A DNA stretch of 64,000 nucleotides from an uncultured Chlorobiota bacterium (GCA_900696645.1 CAADGV010000021.1:1-64000); one strand, 5' to 3'. Numbered from the stretch's first letter, positions 52,323-61,281 are shown. Program-made: numbers and translations. The notes: generated from the sequence alone by a model not told the origin.

Positions 52323-53504
52323 TCACAAATAGCTTAACCACCAGCGGGCGTTCTTTTTCTTGTACTCGCTGAACAACTTGCACAGCGGGTACAACGCAAC
52401 AACAACCGCAATCCAGACAAGATATGTAACACCGAGCGAGTACCCCTCGCCCGCCACAACAAACCGGAACGGAATTCCGAAAATTTCGGACGTGACCTCG
52501 CCAAACGAATGTCCGCGACTCAGGAACAATATCATACTCAACGCGTGAAGTACGTACAGGTGAACAACATAATACAGAAACGGAACACGTCCGTACACGC
52601 TGATTGCCTGCGTGATTTTGTTGTTGCCCTTCTCAACAAAGGCGAGGAACAGGAATGACGACCCCAACGTAACCAACAAGAACAACAACGACGGCGGGTA
52701 CTTGTGCGTGTTGATAAACGAGAGAAATGTAAACAACGGATTTGCCTGTGCCGTCCATGGTGTCGGGTCGCCGTATACATTCAGGTATCGAACAATGGCA
52801 AACAAGAGTATTGATCCGATACCCAGATTGACAAGTAATCGCTTCCTCCGTGCCGGATCAAACGATGGCGCGTACAACTTGCCGAAGCAAAATCCCGCCA
52901 TCATCACGCCGAGCCAGGGCAGAAACGGATAGACTATAACGAGCTGGCGCCCGCCGCTGATTTCGTGAAACGCAAAACTGCCGTTGCGCATCAAATCCCA
53001 CCAGAAGCCGCTGTGTGTGGCCTCGATGCTGTCGAACACGTTGTGCCCGAACACAATCACCAGACCGGAAACGAGTATTGCCGTGAACGGCAACCTGATG
53101 ATAGCACCCATCAGAAACATGCTGATGCCGATCGCCCAAATTACCTGCATGATGAAGACGCTGTAGGAAATGTCGAACGTCCACGCAAACGTGATAATGA
53201 CCAGCTCCACAAACATCAGCCACAGCCCCCGCTTAAAGAGGAAAATGCCCAGTTCTTCCCTGCTCTTTCGCAAACCCTGCAAGTACACGGAAGTCCCCGC
53301 AAGAAACACAAACACCGGCGCGCAGAAGTGGGTAATCCATCGTGTAAAGAAGAGAATGGCGGAGGTTGTGTTAAGGTCAAGCGGGTCGTTGATAAACGCG
53401 TCGGCATGAATGTAGTCGCGGGTATGATCAAGGGCCATGACTATCATGACGAGGCCGCGCAGCAGATCGAGCGAGGTGATACGCGTTCTGGCCGGTGAAT
53501 CCAT
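52323..53504 (-). CDS. DUF1624/heparan-alpha-glucosaminide N-acetyltransferase-like membrane protein
   Basis: A 393-residue integral membrane protein with about ten helices. RITSLDLLRGLVMIVMALDHTRDYIHADAFINDPLDLNTTSAILFFTRWITHFCAPVFVFLAG carries the conserved D-x-L-R-G, M-x-L-D-H-x-R-D and TRWITHFCAP motifs of the family, whose eukaryotic relative moves an acetyl group across the membrane. YVVHLYVLHALSMILFL is the conserved C-terminal His-containing helix. ATG 53504. First in a two-gene operon with the Rieske oxygenase; the acceptor is unknown. Confidence 0.83.
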   Translation of the reverse strand: MDSPARTRITSLDLLRGLVMIVMALDHTRDYIHADAFINDPLDLNTTSAILFFTRWITHFCAPVFVFLAGTSVYLQGLRKSREELGIFLFKRGLWLMFVELVIITFAWTFDISYSVFIMQVIWAIGISMFLMGAIIRLPFTAILVSGLVIVFGHNVFDSIEATHSGFWWDLMRNGSFAFHEISGGRQLVIVYPFLPWLGVMMAGFCFGKLYAPSFDPARRKRLLVNLGIGSILLFAIVRYLNVYGDPTPWTAQANPLFTFLSFINTHKYPPSLLFLLVTLGSSFLFLAFVEKGNNKITQAISVYGRVPFLYYVVHLYVLHALSMILFLSRGHSFGEVTSEIFGIPFRFVVAGEGYSLGVTYLVWIAVVVALYPLCKLFSEYKKKNARWWLSYL

Positions 53505-53852
53505 TCAAACTGCTCCTCTACTGTGATGAGAATCTGCCGTACGGCCCTCTGTCCCGGAACGGGAACTGCTGTTTTGTATTCACAAAGAACAGGCAGGCCT
53601 GCACGAAACGTTTCTTGACATTGATGGTAAGCGAAAAGGGGGAAAATTCCTACGAAGCTTCAGGCCGTGCCGTGTGCGGAAGAAACCGGCTTGTCGGGAT
53701 GTTTATGGTCATTGCGAGGAGCGTAGCGACGAAGCAATCTCTCATTTCAACCCTGGTTCGAAGGTCGGATTACCCATTGAGTAAATTAACTCAAGACGTT
53801 GAGTAAACCCCATGCCCTCTTCATATCAAGACCTGGCGGGCTGATACCCGCT
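53505..53852. other. intergenic region with a widespread dispersed repeat
   Basis: No gene is seen. At 53708-53741 lies GTCATTGCGAGGAGCG, then TAGCGACGAAGCAATCT, a short palindromic repeat found between genes in many unrelated bacteria. Divergent promoters may lie here but are not clear. Confidence 0.4.
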
Positions 53853-54482
53853 TTATCTATGTTCCTTCCTGAACATCCCCCACGTATGAATCTGCCCGAC
53901 ATCCGCATCGCCTAATATCCGGTAGCCAAAATGTTCGTACAGCGGCACGTTGGAGGGGAGTTCGGTGCTGAGGCACACGCCCGTTGAGACAGGGTCAGCT
54001 TCGGACATGGCATGCAGGTGTTCCAGCAACATGCGGGCGAGTCCGCCGCGCTGCAATCCGGGACGCACGCCGATCATGCCGAGGTAGTAGTACGGTGTGT
54101 CGGGCACGAAACGGTCGGTAATGCGTTCAAACTCCTCAAGCCGCTCCGTTGCCTCCGGCCCGATGAGGCGCGTCATCCGCTCGTACACCTCCTGCAACTC
54201 CTTCGGCCTCGGCTTTTTGCCCGGACTGTTTGCCGCGGCGACAGCCGCAAGCATGGCGCCCTCCTTCACACCGAGCAACGGCCAGTAGCGCGTAAGCCTC
54301 GACTCGACAAAGAACCCGATGAGCGCACGCAGATGTTCGTCGTACGCCGCTCCCGCCTCCTTCAACACATAGCGCATCAGCGGGTACTTGTGAAACGCCA
54401 GCGCCAGCACTTCAACGGCGTCGGACTTGTCCGCGCGTGAAAGCCGCACAATTGCACGGCCGGATTTCTGTTCCTGACTCAT
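53853..54482 (-). CDS. GNAT family N-acetyltransferase
   Basis: A 209-residue acetyltransferase. IVRLSRADKSDAVEVLALAFHKYPLMRYVL starts the fold. YYLGMIGVRPGLQRGGLARMLLEHLHAMSEADPVSTGVCLSTELPSNVPLYEHFGYRILGDADV is the acetyl-CoA site (V-x-P-x-x-Q-x-x-G-L/G) and the C-terminal Y-E-x-F-G-F/Y element. ATG 54482. Acceptor unknown. Confidence 0.87.
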   Translation of the reverse strand: MSQEQKSGRAIVRLSRADKSDAVEVLALAFHKYPLMRYVLKEAGAAYDEHLRALIGFFVESRLTRYWPLLGVKEGAMLAAVAAANSPGKKPRPKELQEVYERMTRLIGPEATERLEEFERITDRFVPDTPYYYLGMIGVRPGLQRGGLARMLLEHLHAMSEADPVSTGVCLSTELPSNVPLYEHFGYRILGDADVGQIHTWGMFRKEHR

Positions 54483-54645
54483 GAGATGCCCTCCTCCCAA
54501 TGATCTTTCTTATAGTAATAAATGGGGAGGGAAGGGGCAAATGGGAAGCGTTGCGAATGTTGAGGCGATTGGATAGATTGACCGTAAGCATGCATTGTTC
54601 ATAAGAGAAGAAATGAACGCCTGATCAGAACGCGACGAGGAAACA

Positions 54646-54888
54646 ATGGAGACATCCATCATAACAACCGGAGGCCGGATGACTATCCCGCAGCGAATCC
54701 GGCGAAAACTGAAGCTCAAACGGGGTGTCTGCGTCGTGATCATTGAGCAAGAGGGTGGCTTTTTTGTAAGGCCGCTGCGGCAGTACTATGAGAGCTTCGC
54801 GGGAATTCTCCCCCACAAGGGTAAAGCCACAAGCGCCCTTCTTGAGGCTCGCAGACGCAATCGGGAACAGGAAGAAAGTAGTTCTTGA
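54646..54888 (+). CDS. AbrB/MazE/SpoVT-type DNA-binding protein (unpaired antitoxin-like)
   Basis: An 80-residue swapped-hairpin AbrB-type protein: SIITTGGRMTIPQRIRRKLKLKRGVCVVIIEQEGGFFVRPL. The C-terminus (SFAGILPHKGKATSALLEARRRNREQEESSS) looks like the toxin-contacting tail of VapB-type antitoxins. No PIN or MazF-type gene follows; the next gene starts 80 bp later and encodes an endonuclease. It is therefore an orphan regulator or antitoxin. Confidence 0.78.
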   Translation: METSIITTGGRMTIPQRIRRKLKLKRGVCVVIIEQEGGFFVRPLRQYYESFAGILPHKGKATSALLEARRRNREQEESSS

Positions 54889-54969
54889 GCACAGCCCAAC
54901 AACTCAATACCATTGCTAGTATAGTTACGCCAAGCAAAGAGGTTTTCTCAACCGAGATATGGGGGAATC

Positions 54970-55713
54970 ATGAATGTTGATGACATTATTAGCTATGCTG
55001 AACTTGTCCACGCAGAGAAGGCAAATCTGCAAAAGGGGATGAATTTTGGCATTGGGAAAAGCTACTCAGTCTTCCTTATGTCGGTCCGCAAAGGGGCGCC
55101 CTATGCTGATCAAATCGATCCATCGACCGGAAATCTCATTTATGAAGGTCATGATCAACATAAGACGAAGGAGTGTCCAGATCCGAAAAGTGTAGACCAA
55201 CCGTTGACGACGCCAAGAGGATCATGGACGGAAAATGGGAAGTTCTTCCGCGCTGCGATGGATTTCAAGGGTGGGCTCCGAAAAAGGCCGGAGCTAGTGA
55301 AGGTGTATGAAAAAATAGCCAACGGGATTTGGTGCTACAAGGGTTTCTTCGAACTGGTCGATGCGAGTATCGTATCTGATGGAAAGCGGAAGGTGTTCAA
55401 ATTCTATCTCAAGCCAGTACAAAAGAAACGGCTGGGACGCACAATAGAGTTGCCTCACAATCGGCTCATTCCAACCCAAGTAAAGCTTGAAGTGTGGAAA
55501 AGGGATGGCGGTAAGTGTGTTGAATGCTGCTCAACAAAGAACCTTCATTATGATCATGACATTCCATTCTCAAAAGGCGGATCGAGCTTGACTGCTATGA
55601 ATGTTCGTCTGCTTTGCGCCAAGCACAATCTAGAAAAATCTGACAAAATCATGTCTCTCTTGCCGTGGGTAGCAATCGCTGGTAGTTTTGCTGAACATTT
55701 ACACAAGAACTGA
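54970..55713 (+). CDS. HNH endonuclease with N-terminal SRA/YDG-like domain
   Basis: A 247-residue protein. The N-terminus FGIGKSYSVFLMSVRKGAPYADQIDPSTGNLIYEGHD and SWTENGKFFRAAMDFKGG ... VYEKIANGIWCYKGFFELVDASI match the SRA-YDG fold that reads modified cytosine. The C-terminus KLEVWKRDGGKCVECCSTKNLHYDHDIPFSKGGSSLTAMNVRLLCAKHNLEKSDK is an HNH nuclease (the DHD motif and the later N and H, with C-x2-C zinc cysteines). This architecture fits a modification-dependent (type IV) restriction enzyme. ATG 54970 after AGATATGGGGG. Confidence 0.78.
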   Translation: MNVDDIISYAELVHAEKANLQKGMNFGIGKSYSVFLMSVRKGAPYADQIDPSTGNLIYEGHDQHKTKECPDPKSVDQPLTTPRGSWTENGKFFRAAMDFKGGLRKRPELVKVYEKIANGIWCYKGFFELVDASIVSDGKRKVFKFYLKPVQKKRLGRTIELPHNRLIPTQVKLEVWKRDGGKCVECCSTKNLHYDHDIPFSKGGSSLTAMNVRLLCAKHNLEKSDKIMSLLPWVAIAGSFAEHLHKN

Positions 55714-55751
55714 CGACGTCTTGTTTCTGCTTAGTAAGAAAAGGAACATCT

Positions 55752-56234
55752 ATGGACTCCCACTCTCAACAAACCCTTCTCGCCCTCATCCGCAAGCAAC
55801 GCACGGCGGCATTGGGTACGCTGCGTAACGGCGCGCCCGAGGTGTCGATGGTTTCCGTTGCCGCATCAAAGGATTGTACGCGGTTCTATCTTCACATCAG
55901 CAGGCTGGCGCATCATTCGCAGAACATCCTGCGCGACCCGCGTCTAAGCCTGATGCTCGCCGAAGCCGACGATGGTACGCGCGATCCGCTTTCGCTTGCA
56001 CGTGTTTCAATTCAGGGGGAAGCCCTCCGCTTCGAAGAAGGATCGCCGGAGTACGAAGCAGGGAAGTCGGCGTACCTCGATAAATTTCCCGATGCGTCAA
56101 TGAACTTCTCGCTCGGAGATTTCAGCCTGTACTTCATTGAGCCGCGCACGGCGCGGTTTGTGGCGGGATTCGGCAAAATCTTCAATCTCATCCTGCACAA
56201 TTTCAAAGAAGTCGGGTCGGTATCTCAGGACTGA
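55752..56234 (+). CDS. pyridoxamine 5'-phosphate oxidase-like FMN-binding protein (HugZ-like)
   Basis: A 160-residue split-barrel flavoprotein. RTAALGTLRNGAPEVSMVSVAAS is the first strand pair, FYLHISRLAHHSQNILRDPRLSLML the FMN-phosphate region, and PLSLARVSIQGEALRFEEG the next strands. The C-terminal DFSLYFIEPRTARFVAGFGKIFNL resembles HugZ/haem-utilisation proteins, where F-G-x-A/I precedes the haem site. Cofactor use is inferred from the family. Monocistronic. Confidence 0.83.
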   Translation: MDSHSQQTLLALIRKQRTAALGTLRNGAPEVSMVSVAASKDCTRFYLHISRLAHHSQNILRDPRLSLMLAEADDGTRDPLSLARVSIQGEALRFEEGSPEYEAGKSAYLDKFPDASMNFSLGDFSLYFIEPRTARFVAGFGKIFNLILHNFKEVGSVSQD

Positions 56235-56345
56235 GTCTTTCAATCTACCAGTCTATACGATCATTTCTACTGCTGTAACGGTAAGATACTGGCGTTTCCG
56301 GCAACCTCAGCATCTTCTCTCGTACAAATTCATCTATTTCTACCT

Positions 56346-56424
56346 CTTTAGCGGTAATTATTGGCTGATTTGCTGTTTGTCCACGTTGCATCTTCAGGAT
56401 TACAATGCTATATTACCGCTAAAG
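56346..56424. promoter_or_regulatory. inverted operators upstream of the HipBST operon
   Basis: CTTTAGCGGTAAT (56346-56358) and ATTACCGCTAAAG (56412-56424) are exact reverse complements. The right copy overlaps the palindrome CCGCTAAAGCGG and lies 27 bp before the HipB start. Two such boxes are the usual arrangement for HipB-type dimers that repress their own operon and may bring the boxes together by DNA bending. Confidence 0.72.
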
Positions 56425-56450
56425 CGGTGATAATCACTATAGTGGGCAAT

Positions 56451-56681
56451 ATGGAAATCGGCTCAGTAGTACGATTCCATCGGAGGGCGGCAGGGCTTAC
56501 ACAGATCGAGCTTGCCAATCTTGCCGGTGTTGGAAAAACAGTTGTGTTCGATATCGAAAACAACAAAGCATCGATTCAGTGCAACACACTTCAAAAAGTG
56601 CTGAACGCGTTGAACATCACAATCACGTTTGAAAGTCCGTTGATGAAAGAATTTGAAGAGCATGAGAAGAGCAAGAGTTGA
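56451..56681 (+). CDS. HipB-like helix-turn-helix antitoxin/repressor
   Basis: A 76-residue Xre/Cro-type HTH protein. IGSVVRFHRRAAGLTQIELANLAGVGKTVVFDIENNKASIQCNTLQKVLNALNITITFES is the complete five-helix domain, ending with the beta-strand that pairs in HipB dimers. ATG 56451. It is first in the three-gene operon and overlaps HipS by 20 bp. Expected to bind the operators just upstream and to restrain the kinase module. Confidence 0.85.
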   Translation: MEIGSVVRFHRRAAGLTQIELANLAGVGKTVVFDIENNKASIQCNTLQKVLNALNITITFESPLMKEFEEHEKSKS

Positions 56682-56964
56682 TGTGAGCGGCGTTCCTGCC
56701 GGGACGTTGAAAGAGGATGGTGGTGCGTATGTATTCCGGTACTTCGACGAATACAACGGCCAGCCTGTGTCGCTTACGATGCCCGTCTCAACCCGTGAGT
56801 ACAGCTTCGAAGTCTTCCCGCCTTTTTTTGACGGTCTGCTTCCCGAAGGCGTACAACTTGAAGCGATGCTTCGGTTGAACAAAATCGACCGGAACGATCT
56901 GTTCGCTCAACTGATTGCAGTCGGCGGAGATCTCGTCGGCAACGTAACGGTGCACGCGGAATGA
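56662..56964 (+). CDS. HipS-like protein (HipA N-subdomain 1 as a separate chain)
   Basis: A 100-residue protein corresponding only to the HipA N-terminal subdomain: GVPAGTLKEDGGAYVFRYFDEYNG, SLTMPVSTREYSFEVFPPFFDGLLPEGVQLEAMLR. In canonical two-gene systems this part is fused to the kinase; in HipBST systems it is separate and acts as the antitoxin. ATG 56662 inside the HipB gene; its stop overlaps the HipT start by 4 bp. Confidence 0.82.
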   Translation: MRRARVDVSGVPAGTLKEDGGAYVFRYFDEYNGQPVSLTMPVSTREYSFEVFPPFFDGLLPEGVQLEAMLRLNKIDRNDLFAQLIAVGGDLVGNVTVHAE

Positions 56965-57887
56965 GATGCCCGATTACATACGATGAGATTCTGGAAGGAA
57001 GATACTCGCAACGCGGCTTGCGGCTTCTTGCACGAAATCTTAAATCGCTTCGGGATCTTCCGCTCGGCGCAGAGGAGCAGCGTCAAGAGGCGGCGCGCCG
57101 TGCCGGGAAAATGTCCGTTCAGGGCGTGCAGCCGAAGTTGAGCGCGAGGCTGAAGGTGAAGGAGGGAATATTCGAGATTGTGGATACCGGAGGTGTGTTC
57201 ATTCTGAAACCGCCAAGTGCAGTCTATGCTGATCTGCCGCAAAACGAGGATCTGACGATGAAGTTAGCTGCAGTGGCAGGGATTGAAGTGCCGCTCCACG
57301 GCATGGTGTACGCGAAGGATGGCTCACTGACCTACTTCATCAGGCGGTTCGACCGGATAGGACACGGAAAGAAAGTTGCCGTCGAGGATTTTGCCCAGCT
57401 TCAGGAAAAATCACGCGACACAAAGTACAACTCCAGCATGGAACAGGTGGCTGCCACCATCGAGCGATACTGCACGTTCCCTGCTGTCGAGAAAGTGAAG
57501 CTCTTCCGGCTGACGCTGTTCAGTTTTCTGACGGGGAACGAGGACATGCACTTGAAGAATTTCTCGCTCATCCGGCGTGAAGGCAAAGTGGAACTTTCCC
57601 CCGCGTATGACCTGCTCAACACGACGATTGCCATCGGCAACGCGCAAGAGGAATTTGCCCTGCCGTTAAGAGGCAGGAAGCGGAAGCTGACACGCGACGA
57701 TTTGATCGCGTACTTCGGCTCGGAGCGGCTCGGCCTGAATGCGCGTGTCATATCAACTGTTCTTGACGATTTGAAACGCAGCGTGAAAGAAAGCGAACGC
57801 TTGATTGGGGAGAGTTTTCTTTCGGAATCGATGAAGGCTGCATATCAAGCGCTTATGGCAGAACGGGCGGGGCGGCTGGGAGTGTAG
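56961..57887 (+). CDS. HipT-like serine/threonine kinase (toxin component of HipBST)
   Basis: A 308-residue HipA-fold kinase lacking the N-subdomain carried by HipS. Residues 50-61 KMSVQGVQPKLS form the Gly-rich loop with possible autophosphorylated Ser52. GGVFILKPP has the ATP-anchoring Lys, TGNEDMHLKN (191-200) contains the catalytic Asp195, and SPAYD (213-217) the metal-binding Asp217. The gene looks whole. Known HipA/HipT kinases phosphorylate aminoacyl-tRNA synthetases, and the target here is inferred only by family. Tightly coupled to HipS. Confidence 0.85.
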   Translation: MRCPITYDEILEGRYSQRGLRLLARNLKSLRDLPLGAEEQRQEAARRAGKMSVQGVQPKLSARLKVKEGIFEIVDTGGVFILKPPSAVYADLPQNEDLTMKLAAVAGIEVPLHGMVYAKDGSLTYFIRRFDRIGHGKKVAVEDFAQLQEKSRDTKYNSSMEQVAATIERYCTFPAVEKVKLFRLTLFSFLTGNEDMHLKNFSLIRREGKVELSPAYDLLNTTIAIGNAQEEFALPLRGRKRKLTRDDLIAYFGSERLGLNARVISTVLDDLKRSVKESERLIGESFLSESMKAAYQALMAERAGRLGV

Positions 57888-57911
57888 CCTGCTAAGAGAA
57901 TCGTAGGGGTG

Positions 57912-60263
57912 TTACCTCATCAAGACAACTCTCTCCGTCTTCACGAACCTCTCCGTCTGCAACCTGACAAGATAGACTCCGCTGGCGAAGCCTGACGCAT
58001 TCCAAACCGCGATGTGATTCCCCGCTTCAAGACGTTCGTTCACCGGCGTTGCGACTTCACGCCCTAACAAATCGTAGACTCTCAACGTCACGAAGCCGTA
58101 ATCCACAATCTGAAATCTGATGTGCACGTCAGGATTGAACGGATTCGGATACGGCGGGAATAAGGCAAACTCTGCCGGCGTTGCCGGTGCCTCTGCAGCG
58201 CCGCTGATGACATTTGAATATCCCGGCGTTGCCTGCGGCATTGTTTGCCACGCGCCGCCATCCGGCATGCGGCCGTAGGAAACATCCGGTTGCTGGTACC
58301 CGAACGAGATCGTGTCAAGAATTGCCACCCCTCCGCTGTCGCCGCGATACAGTCCCACCCGTTCACCGTCACGATCAAGCTTGAACGTCGCATGCAGCGG
58401 CCCTTGCTGCGGCTGGTCATCCGCCCAAATCAGCATGAATGCACCGGGCGCAATCGTGGTATCGGGAAACCGCCACTTAGTCGGATTGTTGAAATTGTCC
58501 GACAAATAGCAATTGCCCAGCGATACGGCCACCGAATCGCCGTTGTAAATCTCCACCCAATCATCGGCTTCGTTGAACGGGTCGCGGATGGTGTTGACAT
58601 TTGCCGCCATGAATTCATTAATGAACAACCGCGGCTTCGCGCCGAGCACGCGAAAGCGTTGCGTGGTGGCCGGAGCATCGGGCGGCTCAACGGAAATCTG
58701 CGCCGCAACATCCGTCGCCCTGATGTAGTACTCGACTACAGCGTCGGCGGGAAATGGAGGCAGAATCACGCCGTACACCTCGTCACCCGCGGCGCCGTCG
58801 TTGTGGAGGCCGTCGTCGAACATCGTTGCGGCGGGCTGTTGAATGCCGTTGACGCTGCAGAAGAGGTGTACCGTCTGGGCCGCTGCTTCATCCTCGACAC
58901 GTACATTCATCGTCACCGGATCGCCGGCAAAGGGATACCGCGGCGTGTGAGTGAGATCAGACAAAATCGGCGCAACATTGACATTTTGCAGTTGACCGAG
59001 CGCGCTGGTGCGTCGCGTCGAAATATACGGCTTCAGTCCGTACGTGACATGGTTGCCGAGAGCTTGCGTGTACGAATTGTGGAACTGCTGTATCGTGTAG
59101 CCGTAATCCAGCGTCCGGAAACTGTCCGCTTCGGCAGCGAGTGTGATCATCGTGTGAATACTGTCGATGCGCGGGTGCATGGCTGTCTCGTTGAAATAGC
59201 GATACAACAATCTGTTCAGATAGAACGTGTACCTGTTGCGGAACTCCGTCACGCCGAGAATGCGTGAAGCCAGCGGGCGCTGCTCCGTCGGGTGTCCCCA
59301 CGTATAGATGTTGCGTGTGCCGAAGTTGATGTTCGGCAGAATCTGAGTCCACCAGATGCCGAACGTGTTGTCATAATCGTACGGGATGAACTCGAACTTG
59401 CCTGTATGCAGATTATGGTAGAGATAGTAGTTGTTCTTCCAAAACCAATAATCATCCCAGCTTCCCGCTGCAACATCCATCGCGAGAATCCTGAGAAAAT
59501 TGTTGACGTTGAAAACACGTTGAATGGCAACAGCGAATGAATCGGTCGGAGTCAGGTTCAAGACGGAAATAAAATGTGCGAGATCAGAGTAGTCGTCAAT
59601 CTCCTCGTTGATGGTCAGTTCGTACACACGCCTGTTGCCCGACAGTAGTTTGTAGAGATTCGGATCGCTGCCAAGATAGCGCAAGTCCGCAGGCCAGAGA
59701 CATTTGTACAGGTTGCCGTCATTATTGCCAAAACGTGACTGAACGAAATTCTCATCAACATGCTCGACGCTGATGTAGAGGCCGTAATACAAGCCGTTGA
59801 TATAGAGTCGTGTATGATGCGCCCGTGATGCCGGAACGCCCGACTTGGCAAACAAATCCCACCCTAACTTCGACCGTATGATGGACGGATCGTTATGCTC
59901 GCCGTTGACGTTGAGCTTTTCGAAGCCGTGGAACTTTCTTCCCCGCTCGAATGTGTTGATCGAGATCTTGAACGACTTTTTGCGGGAGTCTCTTGACGTG
60001 TTGCCGCGTAAGCGGAAACCGATGTTCGCGACAGTGTCGTTAATGAACGGGTTCTGGAAGACAAACGTCGCGGGATACTCGTGGTCGCTCTGAGCGTTTG
60101 CAGGGTCGAGAATTCGCGCCAGCGAGTCCGAGTCAATCAGGATGTGGATGGTTGCTACTGTGGTATCGAGATATACCGGATTCGGGGGAAGCTGCGCTCG
60201 TGAATCATGGTTCAGCAACATGCCTGCGGTGAGCAACACGGGCAGAAAGAGGAGAGACGTCAT
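57912..60263 (-). CDS. CotH-like kinase-fold and lamin-tail protein with T9SS sorting domain
   Basis: A secreted protein of 783 residues from ATG 60263 (signal peptide MTSLLFLPVLLTAGML); a longer form from 60332 is possible. Residues about 80-330 are a CotH domain: FRLRGNTSRDSRKKSFKISINTFERG, RSKLGWDLFAKSGVPASRAHHTRLYINGLYYGLYISVEHVDENFV, and FEFIPYDYDNTFGIWW with the D-x-D-N active-site motif. A chitobiase-type beta domain and a lamin-tail domain (FINEFMAANVNTIRDPFNEADDWVEIYNG) follow, then T9SS type A (PYPNPFNPDVHIRFQI ... TERVVLMR). Likely a protein-phosphorylating or structural surface protein. Confidence 0.85.
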   Translation of the reverse strand: MTSLLFLPVLLTAGMLLNHDSRAQLPPNPVYLDTTVATIHILIDSDSLARILDPANAQSDHEYPATFVFQNPFINDTVANIGFRLRGNTSRDSRKKSFKISINTFERGRKFHGFEKLNVNGEHNDPSIIRSKLGWDLFAKSGVPASRAHHTRLYINGLYYGLYISVEHVDENFVQSRFGNNDGNLYKCLWPADLRYLGSDPNLYKLLSGNRRVYELTINEEIDDYSDLAHFISVLNLTPTDSFAVAIQRVFNVNNFLRILAMDVAAGSWDDYWFWKNNYYLYHNLHTGKFEFIPYDYDNTFGIWWTQILPNINFGTRNIYTWGHPTEQRPLASRILGVTEFRNRYTFYLNRLLYRYFNETAMHPRIDSIHTMITLAAEADSFRTLDYGYTIQQFHNSYTQALGNHVTYGLKPYISTRRTSALGQLQNVNVAPILSDLTHTPRYPFAGDPVTMNVRVEDEAAAQTVHLFCSVNGIQQPAATMFDDGLHNDGAAGDEVYGVILPPFPADAVVEYYIRATDVAAQISVEPPDAPATTQRFRVLGAKPRLFINEFMAANVNTIRDPFNEADDWVEIYNGDSVAVSLGNCYLSDNFNNPTKWRFPDTTIAPGAFMLIWADDQPQQGPLHATFKLDRDGERVGLYRGDSGGVAILDTISFGYQQPDVSYGRMPDGGAWQTMPQATPGYSNVISGAAEAPATPAEFALFPPYPNPFNPDVHIRFQIVDYGFVTLRVYDLLGREVATPVNERLEAGNHIAVWNASGFASGVYLVRLQTERFVKTERVVLMR

Positions 60264-60373
60264 TGCTATTCTGGAAAAAAACCTGTGAATTCTATGCACG
60301 TACAATGTATCCAAATTGCTGCAGGTGAACAAACATAAATCGCTTCGTTATTCCGGTTGCATCGATACCGCTC

Positions 60374-61261
60374 TTGCTTCTGATTAGTGCATGGATGAGT
60401 TCACATCCTCAAACGGCCGACTATGAACAAGTCCAGGAACTCTTCGACGACAACTGCGTGATGTGTCACGCCGGTCCGAAGGCGCCGAAAGGCCTCCGGT
60501 TGGACAGTTACGAGAATGTAATGAAAGGGAGTGAGAATGGTAGTGTGGTCGAGAAGGGAAATCCGGAAGGAAGCGAGTTGGTGAGGAGAATCCGCGGCAC
60601 CAGCACACCGCGCATGCCGCTCTCGGGTCCGCCCTGGCTTGATGAAGTCGAGATGAAGTTAATTGAAGATTGGATACGAAACGGGGCATCTCCGCCCGCT
60701 GTCCGATCCTCAAACACCCAAAGCGTCCCTGAACCGGCTGAACCACCAAAGCCGAAAGATGGCATCACCTATGCCGATGTCGCGCCAATCTTCAAGGCCA
60801 ACTGCGTGAAATGTCACAACCACAAAGGCCTGATGGGGCCGCCACCGGAGGGACTTGTTCTCGCCAGCTATCAGGAGATCATGAATGGAACGGAGAGGGC
60901 GTTTGTAATTCCAGGCAATCCCGATGCAAGCGAACTCGTACGGAAGATTCGGGGACAGTCACTCCCGCGAATGCCGTTCGACGGGCCGCCGTATCTTTCC
61001 GCCGATGAGGTTGCCCTTGTCGAGCGGTGGGTGACAGAGGGGGCGAAGGATGAATCGGGCAACAAGGCCGAAATTCCCGTCGGGCGAAAAGTACGGTTAG
61101 GCGGACAGCTCACTGGCATTGCGTCACTTGATGGCTTGCCGCTTCTAATCAATCGCCGGACGGAGATGAAGAAGAAGACGGCTCCCGGGAGTTATGTCGA
61201 AGTTCGCGGCAGGGTGACGAGTGACGGCGGAATAGCAGCCGAACTGATCAGAACGCGATAG
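60374..61261 (+). CDS. dihaem c-type cytochrome
   Basis: A 295-residue exported protein with two tandem cytochrome-c-like domains. Haem sites are DNCVMCHAGPKAPKGLRL and ANCVKCHNHKGLMGPPPEGL (C-x2-C-H). Each is followed by a PRMPLSGPPWLDEVEM / PRMPFDGPPYLSADEV segment holding the Met ligand and by a helix ending the domain, as in Planctomycete-type PSCyt1 domains. The tail (VGRKVRLGGQLTGIA ... TAPGSYVEVRGRVTSDGGI) resembles a small OB-like domain. The start is uncertain: TTG 60374, because no ATG precedes the short signal sequence. Role in periplasmic electron transfer inferred. Confidence 0.78.
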   Translation: MLLISAWMSSHPQTADYEQVQELFDDNCVMCHAGPKAPKGLRLDSYENVMKGSENGSVVEKGNPEGSELVRRIRGTSTPRMPLSGPPWLDEVEMKLIEDWIRNGASPPAVRSSNTQSVPEPAEPPKPKDGITYADVAPIFKANCVKCHNHKGLMGPPPEGLVLASYQEIMNGTERAFVIPGNPDASELVRKIRGQSLPRMPFDGPPYLSADEVALVERWVTEGAKDESGNKAEIPVGRKVRLGGQLTGIASLDGLPLLINRRTEMKKKTAPGSYVEVRGRVTSDGGIAAELIRTR

Positions 61262-61281
61262 TTCTTGTATTGTGAAAAGCA

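Noticed and set aside
58245-59267. 340-codon plus-strand frame opposite the CotH gene
   Set aside because: Shadow frame, rich in Arg and without domain signals; the minus strand has the CotH and sorting domains.
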